This document shows positions 1 through 10,566 of a stretch of 64,000 bases of DNA, one piece after another. Position 1 is the first letter of the stretch. Each line of letters starts with the position of its first letter. Origin of the DNA: Haliea salexigens DSM 19537. GTDB lineage: Bacteria > Pseudomonadota > Gammaproteobacteria > Pseudomonadales > Halieaceae. Made by a program: the position numbers and the translations under genes. The stretch covers positions 81,688 through 145,687 of the forward strand of contig NZ_AUHJ01000012.1 of assembly GCF_000423125.1 (NCBI RefSeq), given 5' to 3'. The notes under the pieces were generated by a model that ran no database searches, was not told where the DNA came from, and saw only the letters and a program-made list of their open reading frames with translations.

Positions 1-188
1 TGCTGGAGATGGACGGTATGGACCGTCACCTGGCCTTTGTGTTGGCCAGCCGTGGTGTGGTCACCATGGAGGATCTCGCGGAACAGGGTGTCGATGAATT
101 GATGGACATTCCGGAAATGACCGAGGAGCGCGCAGGAGAGCTGATCATGACAGCGCGCGCACCCTGGTTTGCCGAGGAGAGTGAATAA
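1..188 (+). CDS. nusA: Transcription termination/antitermination factor NusA, C-terminal end (partial)
   Basis: Only the last 61 codons are present, in frame from base 3, ending with TAA at 186-188. The residues (LEMDGMDRHLAFVLASRG..., then MEDLAEQGVDELMDI) match the helix-hairpin-helix acidic repeat at the C-terminus of NusA, which contacts RNA polymerase alpha. The position just before infB is the normal nusA-infB operon order. The 5' part lies outside the window, so nothing can be said about the S1 and KH domains. Confidence 0.9.
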   Translation, partial: LEMDGMDRHLAFVLASRGVVTMEDLAEQGVDELMDIPEMTEERAGELIMTARAPWFAEESE

Positions 189-248
189 GCCAGTACAGGC
201 GTTTTTACTCTAGGCATCAGGGTTTCACGGGATTAAGGAGAATTTTGC

Positions 249-2930
249 ATGGCGCAAGTGACAGTACAGCAGCTCGCGGAAACAGTGGGAGCGCCCGTTG
301 ACCGTCTGCTGACGCAGATGAAGGAAGCGGGTCTGCCTCACTCGGCTGCCGGTGAGGCCGTGTCGGAAGAAGACAAGCAGACGCTGCTCACCTTCCTGAA
401 GCGCAGCCATGGTGAATCCACCGCGGCGCCCAAGCGCATCACCCTGAAACGCAAGACGATCAGCACGTTGAGAACGTCAGGTTCACAGGGCAAGAAAACG
501 GTGAACGTGGAAGTGCGCAAGAAACGCACCTACGTGAAGCGCGACGCCTCGGACGCCGATTCGGAAATGCAGGACGCGGCCAAGCTGGAAGCCGCTGCAC
601 TTGCAGAGGCCGAGCGACAGGCGGCGGAAGCGCGTGCTGCGGAAGAAGCGGAGGCGGCAGAAAAAGCAGCCCGCGAAGCGGCCGAGGCCGAGGAAGAGGC
701 AGCGGTTGCTGCCGCCGCGGCATCGGTGCCCGAGCCCGAGCCGGAAGACGAAAAAGACCTGGACCCGGAAATTCTGCGGCAGCGTGCAGCCGAGCGGCGT
801 ATGGCGCGCGAGGCGGCGGAGGCCGAGGCGCGCAAAGCGGCCATGGAGGCACGCAAGGCCGAGGAAGAGCGGGTCAAGGCGGAAGCTGCGGCAAAAGTGG
901 AACGGGAAAAGGAAGCCGCAGCCAAGCGGCCCAAGCGCCTGCACGACGCGCCCGCGCCGCAAACCGAAGAGCAGCGCAAGAAGGCGGCCCGTGGCCGGCT
1001 CGATCGCAGCTCTCCCGGTGGTCGCGGTAAACAGCGTGGCCATAACCTGTCATTGTCCGACCTGGAAGCAGCGGAATCCGGCATGATGCGCCGCCGCGGC
1101 GGGCGCAAGAAGATGCGTGGTGGTTCCCATGCGGAGCACGGTAAACACGGATTCGAGATGCCTACAGAGAAAAGAGCCCACGAAGTCGAACTGGCCGATA
1201 TGACCTCGGTCGGCGGCCTGGCGCAGCAGATGTCGGTGAAGGCCGGCGAAGTGATCAAGGAGCTGATGAAGCTCGGCGTCATGGCCACCATCAACCAGAT
1301 GATCGACCAGGATACGGCGATTCTCGTGGTTGAGGAGATGGGGCATAAACCGAAGTTGATCAGCGCCGATGCGCTGGAAGAAAAACTGGAAGAGACCCTG
1401 GCACAGCACGAGGGTACGCTGGAGCCGCGCGCCCCGGTGGTGACAGTGATGGGCCACGTAGACCACGGCAAGACTTCATTGCTCGACTACATTCGCAAGG
1501 CGAAGGTGGCTTCCGGTGAGGCGGGTGGTATCACCCAGCACATCGGTGCCTACCACGTGGAAACTGGCCACGGCATGATCTCCTTCCTCGACACCCCCGG
1601 GCACGCGGCCTTTACCGCCATGCGCGCCCGCGGTGCGAAGAGCACGGATATCGTCATTCTGGTGGTGGCCGCCGATGACGGCGTCATGCCCCAGACCGAA
1701 GAAGCCGTGCAGCACGCCAAGGCTGCCAAGGTGCCCCTGATTGTCGCCATCAACAAGATGGACAAGGAGGGCGCCGACCCCGACCGCGTCAAGAGTGAAC
1801 TGGCGGCCCGCGAGGTCATTCCCGAGGACTGGGGCGGTGATACCCAGTTTATCGAAGTGTCTGCACACACCGGCGACGGCGTTGATAACCTGCTGGACGC
1901 CGTCCTGCTGCAGGCCGAAGTGCTTGAGCTGCAGGCGCCGCGCGACGTACCCGCACAGGGTATCGTGATTGAGTCGCGCCTGGATAAAGGCCGTGGCCCG
2001 GTGGCTTCGCTGCTGATCCAGAGCGGCACCCTGCGCCAGGGCGACATTGTGCTGGCCGGGCTACAGTATGGCCGCGTGCGCGCCATGCTGGATGAAAACG
2101 GCAAGAACATCACCGAAGCTGGCCCCAGTATTCCGGTGGAGATCCTGGGTCTCGATGGCACGCCGGATGCCGGTGATCTGTTTGCGGTGGTCGAGAGCGA
2201 GAAGCGGGCGCGCGAAGTTGCCCAGTACCGCCAGGACAAGACACGCGACAGCAAGCTGCAGCGGCAGCAGGCGGCGAAGCTCGACAACATGTTCGAGAGC
2301 ATGACGGCGGGCGAGAAGAAAACGCTCAACGTCGTGGTCAAGGCAGACGTGCGCGGCTCTCTGGAGGCCATCCAGACGGCGTTGCTGGACCTCGGCAACG
2401 AGGAAGTGCAAGTGAACATTGTCTCCGGTGGCGTTGGCGGCCTGGCGGAAACCGATATCACTCTGGCGATCACCTCGAGTGCCGTGGTGTTTGGTTTCAA
2501 CGTGCGCGCCGATGCCTCTGCGCGCCGTCTGGTGGAAAACGAGGGCGTGGATCTGCGTTACTACAACGTGATCTACGATCTCATAGATGACGTGAAGCAG
2601 GCCCTGACCGGCATGCTGGCGCCGGAGATGCGCGAGGAAATTCTCGGCATCGCCGAGGTACGCGACGTATTCCGCTCACCCAAATTCGGCGCCATTGCCG
2701 GTTGCATGGTGATCGAGGGCACGGTGTACCGTTCACGTCCCATCCGCGTGCTGCGCGACAACGTGGTGATTTACCAGGGTGAACTCGAATCCCTGCGCCG
2801 CTTCAAGGACGATGCCAGCGAGGTGCGCAACGGCATGGAGTGCGGTATCGGCGTCAAGAACTACAATGACGTCAAGCCGGGCGACCTGATTGAAGTATAC
2901 GAAGTCAAGGAGTTTGCCCGCACCCTGTAG
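249..2930 (+). CDS. infB: Translation initiation factor IF-2
   Basis: 893 residues, close to the E. coli length of 890. It delivers fMet-tRNA to the 30S subunit and drives subunit joining. Residues 1-52 form the IF2 N-terminal domain; about 95-300 are a charged Ala/Glu/Arg-rich linker; a second IF2_N-like domain follows near 305-365. The G domain has GHVDHGKT (about residue 402), DTPGH and NKMD. Domains II-IV follow. The ATG at 249 sits 8 nt after an AAGGAG ribosome site. It is the second gene of the nusA operon, 60 bp after nusA. Long opposite-strand frames over the linker are shadows of its skewed codons. Confidence 0.98.
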   Translation: MAQVTVQQLAETVGAPVDRLLTQMKEAGLPHSAAGEAVSEEDKQTLLTFLKRSHGESTAAPKRITLKRKTISTLRTSGSQGKKTVNVEVRKKRTYVKRDASDADSEMQDAAKLEAAALAEAERQAAEARAAEEAEAAEKAAREAAEAEEEAAVAAAAASVPEPEPEDEKDLDPEILRQRAAERRMAREAAEAEARKAAMEARKAEEERVKAEAAAKVEREKEAAAKRPKRLHDAPAPQTEEQRKKAARGRLDRSSPGGRGKQRGHNLSLSDLEAAESGMMRRRGGRKKMRGGSHAEHGKHGFEMPTEKRAHEVELADMTSVGGLAQQMSVKAGEVIKELMKLGVMATINQMIDQDTAILVVEEMGHKPKLISADALEEKLEETLAQHEGTLEPRAPVVTVMGHVDHGKTSLLDYIRKAKVASGEAGGITQHIGAYHVETGHGMISFLDTPGHAAFTAMRARGAKSTDIVILVVAADDGVMPQTEEAVQHAKAAKVPLIVAINKMDKEGADPDRVKSELAAREVIPEDWGGDTQFIEVSAHTGDGVDNLLDAVLLQAEVLELQAPRDVPAQGIVIESRLDKGRGPVASLLIQSGTLRQGDIVLAGLQYGRVRAMLDENGKNITEAGPSIPVEILGLDGTPDAGDLFAVVESEKRAREVAQYRQDKTRDSKLQRQQAAKLDNMFESMTAGEKKTLNVVVKADVRGSLEAIQTALLDLGNEEVQVNIVSGGVGGLAETDITLAITSSAVVFGFNVRADASARRLVENEGVDLRYYNVIYDLIDDVKQALTGMLAPEMREEILGIAEVRDVFRSPKFGAIAGCMVIEGTVYRSRPIRVLRDNVVIYQGELESLRRFKDDASEVRNGMECGIGVKNYNDVKPGDLIEVYEVKEFARTL

Positions 2931-2941
2931 GCGGCCCTGCT

Positions 2942-3343
2942 ATGGCAAAGGAATACAGTCGTACCCAACGCGTTGCGGACTACCTGCAACGCGAACTGGC
3001 GCAACAGATCCAACTCGAGTTGCGTGACCCGCGGATCGGCATGGTCAGCATCACGGGCGTGGATGTCAGCCGCGACCTGGGGCATGCCAAGGTCTACTTT
3101 ACGCGTCTCGGCAGCGATTGCGCCGACGAGGCGCGTGAGGCCGCGGAGGTGCTCAACAAGGCCGCAGGTTTCCTGCGCAGCCGGCTGTCCCGCGACAGCA
3201 ATATGCGTAGCGTGCCGCAACTGCGTTTCTATTTTGACAGCAGCGTGGGCCGCGGACGGGATATGGAAGCGCTGATCCGGCGGGCTGGCGAAGCGGACCG
3301 GGAACTGGGCCTGCGCGATGACGAGCCGGGCGAAGAGTCCTAG
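2942..3343 (+). CDS. rbfA: 30S ribosome-binding factor RbfA
   Basis: 133 residues. RbfA is a small KH-fold protein that binds the 5' helix of 16S rRNA in late 30S maturation and cold adaptation. The start [19 protein letters not shown] and the block [13 protein letters not shown] are family hallmarks. It lies 11 bp after infB and its TAG stop shares one base with the GTG start of truB, so it is co-transcribed and probably translationally coupled with truB. Confidence 0.96.
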   Translation: MAKEYSRTQRVADYLQRELAQQIQLELRDPRIGMVSITGVDVSRDLGHAKVYFTRLGSDCADEAREAAEVLNKAAGFLRSRLSRDSNMRSVPQLRFYFDSSVGRGRDMEALIRRAGEADRELGLRDDEPGEES

Positions 3344-4272
3344 TGGCTCGGCAACGCAAGGGGCGGCCGCTGGATGGCATATTGCTGTTGGACAAGCCCG
3401 TCGGGTTGAGCTCCAACCAGGCGCTGCAGCGGGCCAAGCGGCTCTTTTTTGCCGCCAAGGCAGGCCATACGGGTAGCCTTGACCCGCTGGCGACAGGGGT
3501 GCTGCCACTGTGCTTCGGCGAGGCGACCAAGTTTTCCCAGTACCTGCTGGATGCCGATAAAGCCTACGCCAGCACCTTTGTGTTGGGTGAGCGACGCAGT
3601 ACGGGGGACGCCGAAGGTGAGGTGCTGGCCACGGCAGGTGCCGGCGCCATCAACCGTGAGCAGGTCGAGCAGGCACTGGAGGCGTTCCGCGGTGCAATCG
3701 AGCAGGTGCCGTCAATGTACTCGGCACTGAAGCACGCCGGTCAGCCCTTGTACAAGCTGGCGCGCAAAGGACAGGAAGTGGAGCGTGCAGCGAGGCCTGT
3801 GGTAGTGCACCGGCTCGAGTTGCTGGCGTTTCGGCCCGGCGAACGGGCGGAAGTGGACGTACAGCTCGAGTGCAGCAAAGGCACGTACGTGCGTTCGATT
3901 GCCGAGGATCTCGGTGCAGCTCTGGGCTGCGGCGGCTACGTGAGTGCGCTGCGGCGCACCCGCGCCGGGCCTTTTGCGCTCGACCAGTGCGTTACGCTCG
4001 CGGCGTTGGAGGCTCTGAAAGATGCCGAGCGGCTGGCGGATATGGACGCGCTGCTGCTGCCCGCGGATACGGCGCTGGACGCACTGCCCACCGTGCGACT
4101 GACCGAGTCCGGCGGTTATTACCTGCGCCAGGGCCAGCCGGTCCAGGTGCCAAATGCGCCCCACAATGGTATGGTGCGCGTCGCTCTGGAAACTGGTGAG
4201 TTTCTGGGCGTAGGCGAAATATTGGACGATGGGCGCGTTGCGCCGCGTCGCCTGATAGTCACCGGGAGGTGA
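3343..4272 (+). CDS. truB: tRNA pseudouridine(55) synthase TruB
   Basis: 309 residues. It makes pseudouridine 55 in the T-loop of tRNAs. Motifs: GILLLDKPVGLSS at the N-terminus, the catalytic aspartate D47 in GHTGSLDPLATG, then YSALKH and the KGTYVRSIAEDLG block, with a PUA-like C-terminal part. The GTG start at 3343 overlaps the rbfA stop (TAGTG). A weak hairpin with a T-run follows the stop. Confidence 0.96.
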   Translation: MARQRKGRPLDGILLLDKPVGLSSNQALQRAKRLFFAAKAGHTGSLDPLATGVLPLCFGEATKFSQYLLDADKAYASTFVLGERRSTGDAEGEVLATAGAGAINREQVEQALEAFRGAIEQVPSMYSALKHAGQPLYKLARKGQEVERAARPVVVHRLELLAFRPGERAEVDVQLECSKGTYVRSIAEDLGAALGCGGYVSALRRTRAGPFALDQCVTLAALEALKDAERLADMDALLLPADTALDALPTVRLTESGGYYLRQGQPVQVPNAPHNGMVRVALETGEFLGVGEILDDGRVAPRRLIVTGR

Positions 4273-4278
4273 CGTGAA

Positions 4279-4311
4279 CCTGTCTGTAAATCTGCACGGA
4301 CAGGCTTTTTC
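4279..4311 (+). terminator. Possible rho-independent terminator after truB
   Basis: Six-base stem CCTGTC/GACAGG (4279-4284 and 4299-4304) with a 14-nt loop, followed by CTTTTTC. The stem is short, so it may only attenuate transcription between truB and rpsO. Confidence 0.4.
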
Positions 4312-4376
4312 TATCGATCTCCACTGCGCTCTGTTAAAGCGGGTGGAACATGCAGATTAATTGAGAGGAAATTGAC

Positions 4377-4646
4377 ATGGCTTTAGAAGCTGCGAAGAAA
4401 GCAGAAATCGTTAAAGAGTACCAGACCAGCGAGAGTGACACCGGGTCGCCGGAAGTCCAGGTTGCGCTGCTGACAGCAAACATCATTCAGCTGCAGGACC
4501 ACTTCCAGGCTCACAAGCACGACCACCACTCACGCCGCGGCCTGATCCGCATGGTGAACCAGCGCCGCAAGCTGCTCGACTACCTGAAGCGCAAGGATGT
4601 GACGCGCTACGCCGAGCTGATCAAGCGACTGGGTCTGCGTCGATAA
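4377..4646 (+). CDS. rpsO: 30S ribosomal protein S15
   Basis: 89 residues, the normal S15 length. It is a primary 16S rRNA binder that organises the central domain of the 30S subunit. It has the conserved [22 protein letters not shown] and LKRLGLRR-type tail. AGAGGAAA lies 5 nt before the ATG. It is followed by pnp, the usual gammaproteobacterial pair. Confidence 0.98.
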   Translation: MALEAAKKAEIVKEYQTSESDTGSPEVQVALLTANIIQLQDHFQAHKHDHHSRRGLIRMVNQRRKLLDYLKRKDVTRYAELIKRLGLRR

Positions 4647-4658
4647 GCGGTACCACAT

Positions 4659-4679
4659 ACCGGGGCCTTGTGCCCCGGT
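4659..4679 (+). terminator. Hairpin between rpsO and pnp
   Basis: Perfect 8-bp stem ACCGGGGC/GCCCCGGT with loop CTTGT, 12 bp after the rpsO stop. There is no strong T-run. In E. coli this gap holds both a terminator and an RNase III site that autoregulates pnp; a similar processing role here is possible but inferred. Confidence 0.55.
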
Positions 4680-4706
4680 TGTCATATTCAGCATTGGAGA
4701 AATAAT

Positions 4707-6833
4707 GTGAATCCAGTTAGAAAGACCTTCCAGTACGGTGGCCAGACAGTCACCCTGGAAACGGGTCGGATTGCCAGGCAGGCAACCGGCGCGGTTCTGG
4801 TTACCGTCGAAAACACCTCAGTTCTGGTTACCGTTGTGGCGGAAAAGAGCGCCAAGCCGGGCCAGCCATTTTTCCCCCTGGCCGTGCATTACACGGAAAA
4901 GACCTACTCGGTAGGCAAGATCCCCGGCGGCTTTTTCAAGCGTGAAGCCCGCCCCAGCGAAAAAGAGACCCTCACCTCGCGCCTGATCGACCGGCCGATC
5001 CGCCCCCTGTTCCCCAACGGCTTCATGAACGAAGTACAGGTTATCTGTACCGTGATGTCGGCGGACAAGCACATTGACCCGGATATCCCGGCAATGATCG
5101 GCACCTCGGCTGCCCTGGCGATTTCCGGTTGCCCGTTCAATGGCCCCATCGGTGGCGCGCGCGTCGGCTTCAATGACAGCACCGGTTACATGCTCAACCC
5201 CACCTACGATCAGCTCAAGGACAGCAAGCTGGATATGGTCGTGGCAGGCACGGAGCACGCCGTACTGATGGTGGAGTCTGAAGCCAAGGAACTGTCGGAA
5301 GACCAGATGCTGGGTGCGGTGTTGTTTGCCCACCAGGAAATGCAGGTTGTGATCCAGGCCATTCGCGATCTGGCCGCAGAAGCTGGCAAGCCGCGTTGGG
5401 ACTGGCAGCCGCCGGCCGTGAACGAAGAGCTCACCGCCGCCGTTGAAACTCAGGTCAAGGCTGACCTGGGCGAGGCTTATCGCATCACGGAAAAAGCGCT
5501 GCGCTACGACCGCGTGTCTGAAGTGCGCAAGGCCTGTGTGGCTGCGCTGGCGGTTGAAGGTGGCCCCTCCGAAGACGAAATCAAGGACGTGTTCAAGGCC
5601 GTTGAGAAGAACCTGGTGCGCAAGCGTATTCTTGCCGGTGAGCCGCGCATTGATGGCCGCGACACGCGCACTGTTCGGGCCATTGCCTGCGAAACCGATA
5701 TTCTGCCCAAGGTACACGGCTCAGCGCTGTTCACCCGTGGCGAGACCCAGGCCATCGGTGCGGTCACCCTGGGCTCCACCCGGGACTCGCAGATCATTGA
5801 TGCGCTCGAAGGCGAGCGCCGCGACCCCTTCATGCTGCACTACAACTTCCCCCCCTACTCGGTGGGTGAAGCGGGCCGCGTTGGCTTTACCAGCCGTCGC
5901 GAAGTGGGTCACGGGCGTCTGGCGCGTCGCGGCCTGGCCGCCGTGCTGCCGAGCGCTGAAGCGTTTCCCTACACCATTCGTGTGGTCTCGGAGATCACCG
6001 AGTCCAACGGCTCCAGCTCCATGGCCTCCGTGTGTGTGGGCTCCATGGCGATGATGGCTGCAGGCGTGCCGTTGAGCGCACCGGTTGCCGGTATCGCAAT
6101 GGGCCTGGTGAAGGAGGGCAACCAGTTTGCCGTGCTGACCGACATCCTGGGTGACGAAGATCATCTGGGCGACATGGACTTCAAGGTTGCCGGTACGGCG
6201 GCGGGCGTTACTGCGCTGCAAATGGATATCAAGATCGAAGGTATCAATGAGCAGATCATGGAAATCGCCCTGCAACAGGCGCAACAGGCCCGTCTGCACA
6301 TTCTGGGGCAGATGAATGCTGTGCTGGCTGAGCCGCGCCAGGTGCTGTCTGACAACGCGCCGAGCATGCTCACGCTGAAGGTCGATTCCGACAAGATCCG
6401 CGACATCATCGGCAAAGGCGGTGCGACCATCCGCGCCATCACCGAGGCGTCCGGCGCTACTGTAGACATCGACGATGACGGCACGGTGCGTGTGTTTGGC
6501 CAGGACAAGGCCGCTCGCGACAAGGCTGTGGCGATGATCGAAGAGATCACCGCTGAAGCGGAAGTGGGTGCCGTGTACAAGGGTACTGTTGCCCGCATCG
6601 TTGATTTCGGCGCTTTCGTCAACATCCTGCCGGGCAAGGACGGTTTGGTACACATCTCCCAGATTGCGCACCAGCGCGTGGAGAATGTGTCCGACTACCT
6701 CAAGGAAGGCCAGGAAGTCGAGGTGAAGGTGCTGGACGTGGACCAGCGTGGCCGTATCAAGCTGTCCATCAAGGAACTGCTTGAAGACGACGCCGGCTCC
6801 GACGCCGAGAGCGGAAGCTCAGACGAGGGTTAA
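4707..6833 (+). CDS. pnp: Polyribonucleotide nucleotidyltransferase (PNPase)
   Basis: 708 residues from the GTG at 4707 ([20 protein letters not shown]), matching the family start; a GGAGA site precedes it by 6 nt. The longer in-frame opening at 4668 runs through the hairpin and is not used here. It is a phosphorolytic 3'-5' exoribonuclease and degradosome partner. Two RNase PH domains are separated by a helical domain, then a KH domain ([12 protein letters not shown], about residue 567) and an S1 domain ending near residue 690. Confidence 0.97.
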   Translation: MNPVRKTFQYGGQTVTLETGRIARQATGAVLVTVENTSVLVTVVAEKSAKPGQPFFPLAVHYTEKTYSVGKIPGGFFKREARPSEKETLTSRLIDRPIRPLFPNGFMNEVQVICTVMSADKHIDPDIPAMIGTSAALAISGCPFNGPIGGARVGFNDSTGYMLNPTYDQLKDSKLDMVVAGTEHAVLMVESEAKELSEDQMLGAVLFAHQEMQVVIQAIRDLAAEAGKPRWDWQPPAVNEELTAAVETQVKADLGEAYRITEKALRYDRVSEVRKACVAALAVEGGPSEDEIKDVFKAVEKNLVRKRILAGEPRIDGRDTRTVRAIACETDILPKVHGSALFTRGETQAIGAVTLGSTRDSQIIDALEGERRDPFMLHYNFPPYSVGEAGRVGFTSRREVGHGRLARRGLAAVLPSAEAFPYTIRVVSEITESNGSSSMASVCVGSMAMMAAGVPLSAPVAGIAMGLVKEGNQFAVLTDILGDEDHLGDMDFKVAGTAAGVTALQMDIKIEGINEQIMEIALQQAQQARLHILGQMNAVLAEPRQVLSDNAPSMLTLKVDSDKIRDIIGKGGATIRAITEASGATVDIDDDGTVRVFGQDKAARDKAVAMIEEITAEAEVGAVYKGTVARIVDFGAFVNILPGKDGLVHISQIAHQRVENVSDYLKEGQEVEVKVLDVDQRGRIKLSIKELLEDDAGSDAESGSSDEG

Positions 6834-6846
6834 ACCCGAGACACAC

Positions 6847-6874
6847 AAAAAAGGGCGCTTCGGCGCCCTTTTTT
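6847..6874. terminator. Rho-independent terminator after pnp, bidirectional
   Basis: A6-GGGCGC-TTCG-GCGCCC-T6: a perfect 6-bp GC stem with a stable UUCG loop, flanked by A6 and T6, so it can work on both strands. It ends pnp and could also end the small minus-strand ORF at 6888-6983. Confidence 0.92.
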
Positions 6875-6887
6875 GTGGCTGCGGTTT

Positions 6888-6983
6888 CTACGGGCTGGCG
6901 ACCGCCATGCAGATGAGCGTTGCCAGTACCGGTATCACCACGGTCACCACGCCGACGGGGCCGAAAAGGACGCCGAGAGACAT
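6888..6983 (-). CDS. Possible 31-residue membrane peptide
   Basis: A minus-strand ATG-to-TAG frame of 31 codons gives an almost wholly hydrophobic peptide (begins MSLGVLFGPVG, ends CMAVASP), enough for one membrane span. It ends 14 bp before the bidirectional pnp terminator, which suits a real small gene. The pattern LFG-PVG followed by a hydrophobic run loosely recalls DUF3149-type short membrane proteins, but this is a weak resemblance. No clear ribosome site is seen. Could be chance. Confidence 0.3.
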   Translation of the reverse strand: MSLGVLFGPVGVVTVVIPVLATLICMAVASP

Positions 6984-7073
6984 TCGAGTAGATCCGTTTT
7001 ATCGTTATACGGTGGCCAGTATACTGTGGCCACGTCTCAGCGATATGCCAATGCTGGCATAAGGGAAGCAATC

Positions 7074-8639
7074 ATGAACGGTGCAGAAAGCCTGATTACA
7101 ACGCTGGTGAACAACGGTGTCACGATGTGTTTTACCAACCCCGGAACGTCGGAGATGCATTTTGTCGCCGCGCTGGATGAGGTCGAGGGCATGCGCTGCG
7201 TGTTGTGCCTGTTCGAGGGGGTGGTTACCGGAGCCGCGGATGGCTTTGCGCGCATCGCCGAGCGCCCCGCCGCCACGCTCCTGCACCTTGGCCCCGGCCT
7301 CGGCAACGGCCTCGCCAATGTCCACAATGCGAAGAAAGGGCATGTGCCCATGATCAATGTGGTGGGCGACCACGCCACCTATCACCTGCAGTACGATGCG
7401 CCCCTCACCTCGGATATCGAGGGCATTGCGCGCCCGGTTTCCCATTGGGTGCTGACCTCCAGCGAGCCTGCCGATATTGCGCGGGATGCAGCGGAAGCCG
7501 TGCGCCAGGCGGGGCATGACCAGGTGGCGACACTGGTGCTGCCTGCGGATGTCTCCTGGGGTGACAACCCGAATGGCGCGGCGCCGGCGGTGGCCATCCC
7601 GGGGCCGGCACCGGTGCCCGCAGAGCGCCTGCAACGTGCTGTCACCCTGCTGGGCAACGGCAAACGCACGGGTATCCTGTTGGGAGGACGGCACATCAGC
7701 GATACGCAGACCCTGTTGCTGAGCCGGATAGGCCGGGCCAGTGGCGCGCGCGTGCTCACCGAAACCTTTCCGGCCCGCGTGCGGCGTGGCGCCGGTACAG
7801 GTGTACTGGAGCGGCTTCCCTACCTTGCGGAACTGGCCATTGACTCGCTGAAGGATCTTGAGCAGTTGATACTGGTCGGCGCAGACAGCCCGGTATCCTT
7901 CTTTGCCTACCCGGATGTCGCCAGCGTCATACCGCCGGCGGGCTGCGACGAACTGCTACTGGCGGCCCCCGGTGAGGATATCGAGCAGGCACTGGAATTT
8001 TTGCTGGAAGCGCTGGACGCGGTGGATGTGAGCCCGGATACGTACCCATTGCAGGTGCCCGACCTGCCCAGCGGCGCACTGGATGCCAACAGCGTGGCGC
8101 AGGCGTTGGCCCACTACCTGCCCGAGAACGCGGTCGTGGTGGACGAAGGGATTACCTCAGGTCTGGCCTGCTTCCCGCTCACGGCGAATGCCAGGCCGCA
8201 CGACTGGCTTAACCAGACGGGCGGCGCTATCGGCTGGGGGTTGCCGGCCGCCGTGGGTGCGGCGCTGGCCGCGCCCGAGCGCAAGGTGATTTGCCTGGAG
8301 GGCGATGGCAGTGCCATGTATACGGTACAGGCCCTGTGGACCATGGCCCGCGAGCAACTCGATGTGACGGTGGTGATTTTCAACAACCGCAAATACAGCA
8401 TTCTCGAACTCGAGTTTGCGCGCACCGGGGCACGCGGTGGCAAGCCCGGCCCCAAAGCCGCCAGTTCGCTGGATATTGGCAGCCCGGACATGGACTTTGT
8501 CGCGATGGCCCGGGGCATGGGGGTTGCGGCAAGCTGTGCGACCACGGCGGAGGAGTTCAATACCCAGTTGGAGGCGGCCCTCGCCAGCGGCGGCCCGAGC
8601 CTGATCGACGCCCGTGTGCCGCCATTGCAGCTGGGGTGA
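7074..8639 (+). CDS. Thiamine diphosphate-dependent enzyme, acetolactate synthase / benzoylformate decarboxylase-like
   Basis: 521 residues from the ATG at 7074 (MNGAESLITTLVNNGV), which has AAGGGA 8 nt upstream; the open frame extends further left without a start site. ThDP-family layout: N-terminal Pyr domain with the catalytic glutamate in LFEGVVTGAADGFAR, a central domain, and a C-terminal PP domain with the GDGS...FNN cofactor motif. Genuine acetolactate synthases are about 570 residues with a small subunit next door; neither holds here, so a 2-keto acid decarboxylase or other ThDP lyase is as likely. It is monocistronic between the pnp terminator and convergent panC. Confidence 0.8.
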   Translation: MNGAESLITTLVNNGVTMCFTNPGTSEMHFVAALDEVEGMRCVLCLFEGVVTGAADGFARIAERPAATLLHLGPGLGNGLANVHNAKKGHVPMINVVGDHATYHLQYDAPLTSDIEGIARPVSHWVLTSSEPADIARDAAEAVRQAGHDQVATLVLPADVSWGDNPNGAAPAVAIPGPAPVPAERLQRAVTLLGNGKRTGILLGGRHISDTQTLLLSRIGRASGARVLTETFPARVRRGAGTGVLERLPYLAELAIDSLKDLEQLILVGADSPVSFFAYPDVASVIPPAGCDELLLAAPGEDIEQALEFLLEALDAVDVSPDTYPLQVPDLPSGALDANSVAQALAHYLPENAVVVDEGITSGLACFPLTANARPHDWLNQTGGAIGWGLPAAVGAALAAPERKVICLEGDGSAMYTVQALWTMAREQLDVTVVIFNNRKYSILELEFARTGARGGKPGPKAASSLDIGSPDMDFVAMARGMGVAASCATTAEEFNTQLEAALASGGPSLIDARVPPLQLG

Positions 8640-8653
8640 GGGCGTGGGCGCGA

Positions 8654-9538
8654 TCAGGGTGAGGCGAGCATGCCCCAGTCGGAAACCGGGTTGAGCGTCA
8701 GCCGGACATTGTCTATCAGGCGTGTGGAGCCCAGGCGCGCCGCGGCCAGTATGGCAATTTCCTCGGTGTCCTCATTCACCGCGCGCAGGGTACGAGCGTC
8801 CCGAATCGCAAAGTAGTCGGGTTCAAAACCGGCCTGCAGCAGCTGCATGCGGGCATGGGACTCGAGTTGCAGGAAATTGTCGAAACCGCAGGCAACCGCA
8901 TCGCGGCAGCTCACCAGGGTAGCGTGAATCAGGGGGGCGAGCTTGCGTTGGTCGTTCGAGAGATAGCCGTTGCGCGAGCTCTTTGCCAGGCCGTCAGTGT
9001 CGCGTGCTGTCGCCACGCCCTCGATCTGTACCGGTATGCACAGGTCCGCGACCATCTTGCGGATGATGGTGAGCTGCTGAAAGTCCTTCTCACCGAACAC
9101 CGCGACATCGGGCTGCACGATATTGAACAGCTTGCTGACCACGGTGGTCACACCGGTAAAGTGGCCGGGCCGGCTGCTGCCACACAGGGTTTCTGACAGG
9201 TCTGGCACCTGTACCTGGGTTTGCAGTGCCATGCCCTCCGGGTAAATATCCTCGGCCTCCGGCAGGAACAGGTGCTGTACCCCTTCGCTGAAAAGTTTTT
9301 CCTTGTCCGCCGCGAGTGTGCGCGGGTAGGCATCCAGGTCTTCGTTGGGGCCAAACTGCAGCGGGTTGACGAAGATACTGACCACAACGATATCGGCCAG
9401 CGTGCGCGCCCTGCGTACCAGTTCGAGGTGGCCCTCGTGCAGGTTGCCCATCGTCGGTACGAAGGCAATGCGCTGGCCCTGTTGGCGGCAGTTGCGCAGA
9501 GCGGACTGCAGTGGTGCTATGGCGGTATACGTTCGCAT
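8654..9538 (-). CDS. panC: Pantothenate synthetase (pantoate-beta-alanine ligase)
   Basis: 294 residues from the ATG at 9538 (MRTYTAIAPLQSALRNC); the frame stays open upstream but homology begins here. It joins pantoate and beta-alanine using ATP in coenzyme A synthesis. Motifs: PTMGNLHEGHLELVRRA, IFVNPLQFGPNEDLDAYPRT, GEKDFQQL, and the ATP-binding AKSSRNGYLS. It lies 228 bp downstream of panB in the same direction; nothing else was found in that gap. Confidence 0.96.
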   Translation of the reverse strand: MRTYTAIAPLQSALRNCRQQGQRIAFVPTMGNLHEGHLELVRRARTLADIVVVSIFVNPLQFGPNEDLDAYPRTLAADKEKLFSEGVQHLFLPEAEDIYPEGMALQTQVQVPDLSETLCGSSRPGHFTGVTTVVSKLFNIVQPDVAVFGEKDFQQLTIIRKMVADLCIPVQIEGVATARDTDGLAKSSRNGYLSNDQRKLAPLIHATLVSCRDAVACGFDNFLQLESHARMQLLQAGFEPDYFAIRDARTLRAVNEDTEEIAILAAARLGSTRLIDNVRLTLNPVSDWGMLASP

Positions 9539-9766
9539 ATCTACATGCCCCCCGAAACACGGAAAAGGGTGACGCAAGACCGGAACAAGCTGGTCGTCAT
9601 GTGCCCGGGATGGGTGCCCATCGGCGAGCGGACGGGCAGTATGCCCCAAGCGCAGACACCCGGCAATGGATGCAAATCAAAAGTCTGGATGATTTTGTTA
9701 CCGTAAGAAGCAGTGACCAACGAAGGTAACAGTGGTGTTGCAAATTGGGTGGTGCGCCTGCGTCGC

Positions 9767-10558
9767 CTAGCTGTAGCTGTGTTCCTCGCGCGGGTAGGCA
9801 CCCGATTTAACCGCCTGCACAAATGCGGCAAGGGCTTCCTGAATACTGTTGCTGCCGGTCATGAAGTTTTGCACAAAGCGCGCGCTGTGGCTGGAGAGCC
9901 CCAGCATATCGTGCATCACCAGTACCTGGGCATCAGTGCCGGCGCCCGCGCCGATGCCGATGACCGGGATATCAAGCTTGTCGCTGATGTCCGTGGCGAG
10001 GTGAGACGGCACGCACTCCAGCACCAGCAGGCTGGCGCCCGCATCCTGGATTTCCACCGCATCCGCAAGAATCGACTTCGCTTCCTTGGGCGTGCGTCCC
10101 TGGACGCGGAAGCCGCCCAGCGCGTTTACGGACTGCGGCGTGAGACCCAGGTGCGCACACACCGGGATACCGCGCTCCACCAGCATTGAAATGGTCTCTG
10201 ACAGCCAGGTGCCGCCCTCGAGCTTGACCATCTGTGCCCCGGCCTGCATCAGCCGTGTGGCGTTGGTCATTGCCTGTTCCGGCGTGCTGTAGCTCATGAA
10301 TGGCATGTCGGCGATGACCAGCGATGCGGGTGCACCGCGGCACACGCATTCGGTGTGGTAGGCCATGTGCTCCAGCGACACCGGAATCGTGCTGTCGTGG
10401 CCCTGCAGCACCATGCCCAGAGAATCGCCGACCAGGATGGTTTCCGCGCCCGCTTCGGACACGAGACGCGAAAACGTGGCGTCATAGGCGGTGATGCAGA
10501 CGAATTTTTCTCCCGCGGCCTTCATTTTGTCGAGGGTGCTGATGGTGATCTTGCCCAT
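9767..10558 (-). CDS. panB: 3-methyl-2-oxobutanoate hydroxymethyltransferase
   Basis: 263 residues from the ATG at 10558 ([18 protein letters not shown]). A GTG at 10567, overlapping the stop of the upstream kinase, would add three residues and is the alternative start. It is the first committed step to pantoate, adding a one-carbon unit from methylene-THF to ketoisovalerate. Motifs: [28 protein letters not shown] with the Mg2+ and substrate residues, and KLEGG. Partner of panC in coenzyme A synthesis. Confidence 0.96.
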   Translation of the reverse strand: MGKITISTLDKMKAAGEKFVCITAYDATFSRLVSEAGAETILVGDSLGMVLQGHDSTIPVSLEHMAYHTECVCRGAPASLVIADMPFMSYSTPEQAMTNATRLMQAGAQMVKLEGGTWLSETISMLVERGIPVCAHLGLTPQSVNALGGFRVQGRTPKEAKSILADAVEIQDAGASLLVLECVPSHLATDISDKLDIPVIGIGAGAGTDAQVLVMHDMLGLSSHSARFVQNFMTGSNSIQEALAAFVQAVKSGAYPREEHSYS

Positions 10559-10566
10559 GCGCTGCA

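Noticed and set aside
530..1471. Long minus-strand frame (313 codons) opposite infB
   Set aside because: It mirrors the Ala/Glu/Arg-rich linker and G domain of infB; the product is low-complexity Ser/Ala/Arg with no family features.
4668..4706. Upstream start for pnp
   Set aside because: It lies in the rpsO-pnp hairpin and adds residues absent from the family; GTG 4707 has the ribosome site.
6873..7073. Upstream extension of the ThDP enzyme
   Set aside because: Begins at the pnp terminator and encodes His/Arg-rich sequence unlike the family; the ATG at 7074 has a ribosome site.
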